Source: Nocardioides szechwanensis (lineage in GTDB: Bacteria; Actinomycetota; Actinomycetes; Propionibacteriales; Nocardioidaceae). Taken from it: a DNA stretch of 64,000 nt. The notes under the pieces were generated by a model. The model searched no databases. It worked only from the letters and a program-made list of their open reading frames with translations, and was not told the origin of the DNA. Of the stretch, positions 59,553 through 64,000 are shown piece after piece. Both the position numbers and the translations under genes were made by a program. The DNA is taken from positions 558,001-622,000 of the forward strand of contig NZ_FNIC01000002.1 in assembly GCF_900103935.1 (NCBI RefSeq), in the 5' to 3' direction. Each line of letters opens with the position of its first letter. Within the stretch, counting starts at the first letter, position 1.

Positions 59553-60992
59553 ATGAGCGAGCGGCTCCGTCCGCGGGATCTCGCCTTCCTCTCCGAGGAG
59601 ACCCCCGAGTCCCCCATGCACAACGCCACGATCGAGATCTTCGAGCCGGGCGAGTCAGGCTTCGACCACGAGCAGCTGCTCTCGCTGATCCAGGACCGGA
59701 TCTCGTTCGTGCCGCGCTACCGCCAGCGCCTGCAGACGGTCCCGGGCCGGCTCGCCAACCCGGTGTGGGTCGACGACGACCAGTTCGACCTCGGCTACCA
59801 CGTACGTCGGTCCGCGCTGCCGCGCCCGGGCTCGATGGACCAGCTGCGCGAGCTGGTGTCGCGGATCGTGTCGCGCCCGCTCGACCGGTCCCGGCCGCTG
59901 TGGGAGATCTACTTCGTCGAGGGGCTCGAGGAGGGCCGGGTCGCGCTGCTCTCCAAGACGCACCAGGCGCTCGTGGACGGCGTGGACACCGTCGACCTGG
60001 GCCAGGTGCTGCTCGATGCCACGCCCACCCCGAAGTCGATGGAGTCCGACGACTGGCACGCCCAGCGCGCGCCCTCGCCGCTCGGCCTGGTCGCCGGAGC
60101 CGTCAGGGACTCGCTGACCGAGCCCGAGACGCTCGTCGACACCCTGCGCAGCCAGACCGGGTCCGCCCTGCGCAACGCCGGCGCCGCGGCCGAGCGCACC
60201 CGCCGCGTGGTCAACGCGCTGAGCGGGCGCAGCCCCGTGAAGGACTCCCCGATCAGCGGCGCGCTCTCGCAGCAGCGCCGGGTGGTCACCATCGACACCC
60301 CGCTCGCCGACTACCGCAAGATCCGCACCGTCCACGGCGGCACCGTCAACGACGTCATCCTGGCCACGGTCGCCGGCGGGCTCCGCGCCTGGCTGATGAC
60401 CCGCGCCGAGTCGCTCAAGGGGATCCGCCAGATCCGGGCGGTCGTCCCCGTCTCCGTGATCGACTCCGAGCTCGAGGCGACCTCGCTCGGCAGCCAGATC
60501 GCCGCCCACTTCGTCGACCTCCCGGTCGGCGAGCCCAGCCCGCTGGTCCGGCTGCACCAGGTGTCCTACTCCTTCCAGGCGCACCAAGCGACCGGCCGCG
60601 GCGTGGCCGCCAACCGGCTCGCCGGCATCGCCGGCTTCGCCCCGACCACGTTCCACGCGATCGGCTCCCGGGTCGCCGCGGCCGAGCGTCGCGGCTACCA
60701 GCTCAACGTCACCAACGTGCCGGGCCCGCAGTCCCCGCTCTACGCCGCGGGCGCCCGGATGGTCAGCAGCTACCCCGTGCCGCCGCTGCTGCCCGGCCAC
60801 CCGCTGGCCATCGGCGTCACGTCGTACGACGGTCGGGTGTTCTACGGCCTCACCGCCGACCGGGTGCAGCTGCCCGACGCCGACCTGCTCGGTGTGTGCC
60901 TCCAGGAGGCGCTCGACGAGCTGCTGGAGGCCTCGAGCGGGTCGCGGGTGCGTGCGCCGCGAGGCCGCAAGCGCGTCACGAAGAAGCCCTGA
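59553..60992 (+). CDS. WS/DGAT-family acyltransferase with altered HHxxxDG motif
   Basis: 479 residues, full length. N-terminal SERLRPRDLAFLSEETPESPMHNATIEIFEPG and PLDRSRPLWEIYFVEGLEEGRVALLSKTHQALVDG are family hallmarks; the catalytic HHxxxDG is here H137-Q138-A-L-V-D142-G. The second His is usually the general base, so activity may be changed or lost. Later segments NDVILATVAGGLRAWL, VPVSV and NVTNVPGPQSPLYAAGARM are conserved. Canonical members make wax esters or triacylglycerol from acyl-CoA. ATG at 59553 after GGAAGGAAC. Confidence 0.87.
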   Translation: MSERLRPRDLAFLSEETPESPMHNATIEIFEPGESGFDHEQLLSLIQDRISFVPRYRQRLQTVPGRLANPVWVDDDQFDLGYHVRRSALPRPGSMDQLRELVSRIVSRPLDRSRPLWEIYFVEGLEEGRVALLSKTHQALVDGVDTVDLGQVLLDATPTPKSMESDDWHAQRAPSPLGLVAGAVRDSLTEPETLVDTLRSQTGSALRNAGAAAERTRRVVNALSGRSPVKDSPISGALSQQRRVVTIDTPLADYRKIRTVHGGTVNDVILATVAGGLRAWLMTRAESLKGIRQIRAVVPVSVIDSELEATSLGSQIAAHFVDLPVGEPSPLVRLHQVSYSFQAHQATGRGVAANRLAGIAGFAPTTFHAIGSRVAAAERRGYQLNVTNVPGPQSPLYAAGARMVSSYPVPPLLPGHPLAIGVTSYDGRVFYGLTADRVQLPDADLLGVCLQEALDELLEASSGSRVRAPRGRKRVTKKP

Positions 60993-60994
60993 CC

Positions 60995-61318
60995 GTGCGC
61001 GTCTACGTGCCCGCCTCGCTCGACCTGCTCGCCGACTGGCTGGCCGCAGCGACCGTGCCCTGGCCGCCCGACGCGATCGTCGCCGACGACGACGACGAGG
61101 AGTCGGAGTACTCCGCGTTGATGGCGGCCGCCGACGAGTCGGCCGAGCTGATCGGCCGGGCCGGGCGCCGGGTGGTCGTCGTGGCCGAGGTGGCGACCGA
61201 GGGTGGTCCGATCCCGATGCGGCAGGTCGTGGCCGCCCATGCCGACGTCACCGACTTCACCGACCCCGACGACGACCTCGCGTGGTTCGCCACCCAGGAG
61301 ATCCCGGACCTCTTCTGA
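60995..61318 (+). CDS. DUF6912-like protein
   Basis: 107 residues beginning VRVYVPASLDLLADWLAAATVPWPPDAIVADDDDEESEYSALMAAADES. I know this short actinobacterial family only as a domain of unknown function (DUF6912), so the label is tentative. No membrane helix; strongly acidic; ends FATQEIPDLF. GTG start 2 nt after the WS/DGAT stop, so probably co-transcribed. Confidence 0.7.
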   Translation: MRVYVPASLDLLADWLAAATVPWPPDAIVADDDDEESEYSALMAAADESAELIGRAGRRVVVVAEVATEGGPIPMRQVVAAHADVTDFTDPDDDLAWFATQEIPDLF

Positions 61319-61371
61319 GGACTGGCCGGGGCCTTTTCGACAACCCGACCGCCGGGTGACAACATCCGAGC

Positions 61372-63000
61372 ATGGACGCCATCTCCTACCCGCCGGCCCC
61401 CACCAACGAGCCGAACCTGACCTACGCGCCGGGGAGCCCCGAACGGGCCGACCTGGTCACCGAGCTCGAGCGCCAGGAGCGCAAGCAGGTCACCCTGCGG
61501 GCCCACATCGGGGGCCGCAAGCGGTCGGGAGGCGGCGCGGAGATCCCGGTCGTGCAGCCCCACGACCACCAGCACGTGCTCGGCGTCATGAAGAACTCCA
61601 CCCAGGCCGACGCCCAGGCCGCGGTCAAGGCCGCCGCCAAGGCAGCTCCGGACTGGGCCGCGATGAGCATGGACGACCGGTGCGCGATCCTGCTCAAGGC
61701 CGCCGACCTGCTGGCGGGGCCGTGGCGCCAGCGGATCAACGCCGCGACCATGCTCGGCCAGTCCAAGACGGCCTTCCAGGCCGAGATCGACGCGGCGTGC
61801 GAGCTGATCGACTTCTGGCGCTTCAACGTCCACTACGCCAAGCAGATCCTCGCCGACCAGCCGATCGCCAACAGCCCCGGCATCTGGAACCGCACCGACC
61901 ACCGCCCCCTCGAGGGCTTCGTCTACGCGATCACGCCGTTCAACTTCACCGCCATCGCCGGCAACCTGCCGACCGCTCCGGCGCTGATGGGCAACACCGT
62001 CATCTGGAAGCCCTCGCCCACCCAGCAGCTGGCCGCCTCGCTGACCATGGAGCTGCTCGAGGAGGCCGGGATGCCGCCGGGCGTCATCAACATGCTGCCG
62101 GGTGGCGGGCTCGAGGTGTCCAAGGTCGCCATGACCCACCCGGACCTCGCCGGCATCCACTTCACCGGCTCGACCCCGACCTTCCAGTCGCTCTGGCGCA
62201 CCGTCGGCGAGAACATCGCCGGCTACCGCTCCTACCCGCGGATCGTGGGGGAGACCGGTGGCAAGGACTTCGTCGTCGCGCATGCCTCGGCCGACCCGGA
62301 CGTCGTACGCACCGCGCTGGTCCGGGGTGCCTTCGAGTACCAGGGCCAGAAGTGCTCGGCGGCCTCCCGTGCCTACGTCGCCCGCTCGGTGTGGGACAGG
62401 ATGAAGGACGAGTTCCTGGCGGAGGTCGAGGCGATCGCGGTGGGCGACGTCACCAACTTCTCCAACTTCATGGGCGCCGTCATCGACGACCGGGCGTTCG
62501 CCAAGCACAAGGCGGCGATCGCCCGCGCCAAGCGGCAGAAGAACCTCACCGTCCTCGCCGGCGGCCAGGTCGACGACTCGGTCGGCTACTTCGTGCGGCC
62601 CACGGTCGTGCAGTCGACCGACCCGACCGACCAGATGTTCTCCACCGAGTACTTCGGGCCGATCCTCGCCGTCCACGTCTTCGCCGACGGCGACTTCGAG
62701 AAGGTCGTCGCCCAGCTCGAGTCGTTCGCGCCGTACGCCCTGACCGGCGCCGTGATCGCCCGCGACCGACAGGTCGTGGCCTGGGCCCAGAACGCGCTGC
62801 GCTTCGCGGCCGGCAACTTCTACATCAACGACAAACCGACCGGCGCCGTCGTCGGCCAGCAGCCCTTCGGCGGCGGCCGCGCCTCCGGCACCAACGACAA
62901 GGCCGGCGCGGCGATCAACCTGCTGCGCTGGACGTCACCGCGCTCGATCAAGGAGACGTTCGTGCCGCCGACCGACTATCGCTACCCGTACATGGGCTGA
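61372..63000 (+). CDS. pruA: L-glutamate gamma-semialdehyde dehydrogenase
   Basis: 542 residues, the typical length of the actinobacterial single-function PruA. Aldehyde dehydrogenase residues: E294 (GETGGKDF) and nucleophile C328 (YQGQKCSAASR); NAD-site GSTPTFQSLW near 263 and the PFGGGRASGTNDKAGA ending are PruA-like. It oxidises glutamate-5-semialdehyde (P5C hydrate) to glutamate in proline breakdown. ATG at 61372 with CAACAT ending 6 nt upstream. No proline dehydrogenase (putB) is seen in the window, although it is often adjacent. Confidence 0.94.
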   Translation: MDAISYPPAPTNEPNLTYAPGSPERADLVTELERQERKQVTLRAHIGGRKRSGGGAEIPVVQPHDHQHVLGVMKNSTQADAQAAVKAAAKAAPDWAAMSMDDRCAILLKAADLLAGPWRQRINAATMLGQSKTAFQAEIDAACELIDFWRFNVHYAKQILADQPIANSPGIWNRTDHRPLEGFVYAITPFNFTAIAGNLPTAPALMGNTVIWKPSPTQQLAASLTMELLEEAGMPPGVINMLPGGGLEVSKVAMTHPDLAGIHFTGSTPTFQSLWRTVGENIAGYRSYPRIVGETGGKDFVVAHASADPDVVRTALVRGAFEYQGQKCSAASRAYVARSVWDRMKDEFLAEVEAIAVGDVTNFSNFMGAVIDDRAFAKHKAAIARAKRQKNLTVLAGGQVDDSVGYFVRPTVVQSTDPTDQMFSTEYFGPILAVHVFADGDFEKVVAQLESFAPYALTGAVIARDRQVVAWAQNALRFAAGNFYINDKPTGAVVGQQPFGGGRASGTNDKAGAAINLLRWTSPRSIKETFVPPTDYRYPYMG

Positions 63001-63185
63001 TGACCCCCGTCCCGATGCACCTCGGCTCGCTCCACCCGATGGAGCAGGCGCTGACGTTGGTGCTGGCGTTCGGGCCCTTCGTGGTGCTCGGGATCGTGAT
63101 CGCCGTACGCCGTCGCCACGACCGCGCCGCGGACGAGGAGCTCGCCCGGCAGGACCGGGCGTCGAACCCTCAGCGCGAGAGGTAG
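63000..63185 (+). CDS. small single-helix membrane protein
   Basis: 61 residues: short N-terminus, one helix (about 18-36, LTLVLAFGPFVVLGIVIAV), then a charged tail RRRHDRAADEELARQDRASNPQ. The ATG shares one base with the pruA stop (TGATGA), so it is translationally coupled to it. Similar tiny proteins follow various genes in actinobacteria. Function unknown. The last 16 nt overlap the convergent DUF2505 gene. Confidence 0.7.
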   Translation: MTPVPMHLGSLHPMEQALTLVLAFGPFVVLGIVIAVRRRHDRAADEELARQDRASNPQRER

Positions 63186-63652
63186 GCGCGTCCGGCGGTG
63201 TTCTCGGCCTCGAGCGCCTTGGTCATCAGGTCGCGCAGGAGCTCCTCGAGCTTGCCGCCGATCAGCGGGATGCCGACCTTGATGGTGAGGTCGACGGTCT
63301 CGGTGGTGACGCCGTCGGACTCGGTGATCCGCGCGGTGCCCCGGATGTCACCGGGCTTGCCGGGCAGGGTGACCACGATGTCGCCGAGCAGGGGAGTCGC
63401 CCACGACTCGGCCTGGATGACGTTGGTCTCCTCGCCGACGAACTTCTTCGCGAACGACGGTACGCCGGCGGTGTGCTGCCACTGGTCGACCACGACCTCG
63501 AGGTGGTCGCCGTCGCGCTGGACCGACACCTCCGAACGGGTCACCCGCTGGGCGGCGCAGACCTCCTTGCGGAACTCCGGGTCGGCGAGCATCGCCGCCA
63601 CGTCGGCCGCGGGCGCGTCGTAGGTCAGCTCGTGGAGCAGGCGCCGGCTCAC
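63170..63652 (-). CDS. DUF2505 (START/polyketide-cyclase-like) protein
   Basis: 160 residues of a SRPBCC-like fold: RRLLHELTYDAPAADVAAMLADPEFRKEVCAAQR, VVVDQWQHTAGVPSFAKKFVGEETNVIQAESW, VTLPGKPGDIRGTARITESDGVTTETVDLTIKVGIPLIGGKLEELLRDLM. The hydrophobic cavity suggests a lipid- or polyketide-type ligand. GTG start overlaps the stop of its paralogue upstream, so the pair are co-translated. About half the aligned positions match the neighbour. Confidence 0.88.
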   Translation of the reverse strand: MSRRLLHELTYDAPAADVAAMLADPEFRKEVCAAQRVTRSEVSVQRDGDHLEVVVDQWQHTAGVPSFAKKFVGEETNVIQAESWATPLLGDIVVTLPGKPGDIRGTARITESDGVTTETVDLTIKVGIPLIGGKLEELLRDLMTKALEAENTAGRAYLSR

Positions 63653-64000
63653 CGGCCCGCCAGCCAGTCGCGGCCCACGGTCAGCTCGACGTCGTAGCCC
63701 TCCTTGATGGTGTCGGCCATCAGCTGCTCGAGCTTGCCGCCGATCAGCGGGACCTTGACCTTGACGTCGAGCTCGACGACCTCGTTCGTGCCCGAGCCCG
63801 CCTCGACCAGGCGGACCGTGCCCGAGGCCCCGGTGGGCTTGCCGGGTGCGGTGATCGACACGGTGCCGCCGGAGCCGTCCTTCCAGGTCTCGCTGAGGAT
63901 CGCGCGGGTTGTGTCGCCCACGATCTTCTTGGCGATCGACGGCAGGCCGGCGGTGTTCTGGACGGTCTCGACGGTGACGGTCATCCCGGCGCCGGCCATC
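63649..64000 (-). CDS. DUF2505 paralogue, 5' end outside window
   Basis: 117 visible C-terminal codons, in a frame that remains open to the window edge: VETVQNTAGLPSIAKKIVGDTTRAILSETW, VSITAPGKPTGASGTVRLVEAGSGTNEVVELDVKVKVPLIGGKLEQLMADTIKEGYDVE. By alignment with the next gene the missing part should be about 45 residues, and the internal ATG at 63999 is not the true start. Tandem duplicate of the gene at 63170. Confidence 0.85.
   Translation of the reverse strand, partial: MAGAGMTVTVETVQNTAGLPSIAKKIVGDTTRAILSETWKDGSGGTVSITAPGKPTGASGTVRLVEAGSGTNEVVELDVKVKVPLIGGKLEQLMADTIKEGYDVELTVGRDWLAGR

Overview
The window is very GC-rich, GTG starts are common, and the gene content and order are actinobacterial. 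Mycothiol synthesis (mshB), a DUF3117 protein, a short type II T-box in front of ileS and the block dapD / dapE / LOG / DivIVA / DUF3117 / O-methyltransferase / sigE / rseA / htrA (the mycobacterial Rv1201c-Rv1223 neighbourhood) all fit. Signature families such as DUF6542, cg3035-type GNAT and exported proteins with an ITGKQIKNG-type motif suggest Nocardioides or a close relative; that placement is inference. No tRNA, rRNA, transposase, integrase or CRISPR array was seen.

Layout. 1-4.7 kb: the end of an exopolysaccharide-like pair (BcsB-like protein cut by the window edge, plus a GT2 transferase), a YciO/Sua5 protein, and rmuC with a DUF6542 membrane protein. 4.7-9.6 kb: exonuclease III, a TetR regulator divergent from an MpaB-type oxygenase, ychF, and a vapBC toxin-antitoxin islet that appears to have been inserted at the 3' end of ychF. 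9.6-15.5 kb: TSUP transporter, tocopherol-cyclase-like protein, sterol-desaturase-like protein, a SigE-family sigma factor with its membrane partner, YidH-like protein and a thioesterase. 15.5-20.7 kb: a HEAT-rich XRE-type regulator divergent from a 1058-residue secreted Ig-like surface protein. 20.7-23.6 kb: an unrecognised protein and a DUF4143 ATPase bracketed by near-identical 46-bp repeats. 23.6-30.9 kb: NUDIX, mshB, VanW, a NarL-type two-component system, a lipoprotein and a GNAT.

31-46 kb holds lysine/peptidoglycan precursor genes: fdxA-dapC, dapD and dapE, separated by a cupin/TPR divergent pair, a PP2C phosphatase, a transglycosylase-like protein, a LigD phosphoesterase-domain protein and T-box-ileS. 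46-52 kb holds LOG, DivIVA, a zinc carboxypeptidase, enoyl-CoA hydratase, PaaX, DUF3117 and pepA. 52-55.5 kb is the envelope-stress module sigE-rseA-htrA next to an O-methyltransferase. 55.5-64 kb holds an excisionase-like HTH gene divergent from a SAF/CpaB-CpaE pair, a lipoprotein plus multi-pass membrane protein, a WS/DGAT with an altered active-site motif, pruA, and tandem DUF2505 genes.

Two genome-wide habits show here. First, many monocistronic or first-in-operon genes have a (T/C/G)ANNNT hexamer ending 6-8 nt before the start codon, which indicates leaderless transcripts; I used this to choose several starts. Second, convergent gene ends carry long perfect palindromes or inverted-repeat clusters, two of them belonging to one sequence family. 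The most unusual items are the ychF-vapBC islet with its phased motifs, the repeat-bracketed DUF4143 unit with four exact-period 22-bp repeats, and the two equal-spacer dyads between the cupin and TPR genes.
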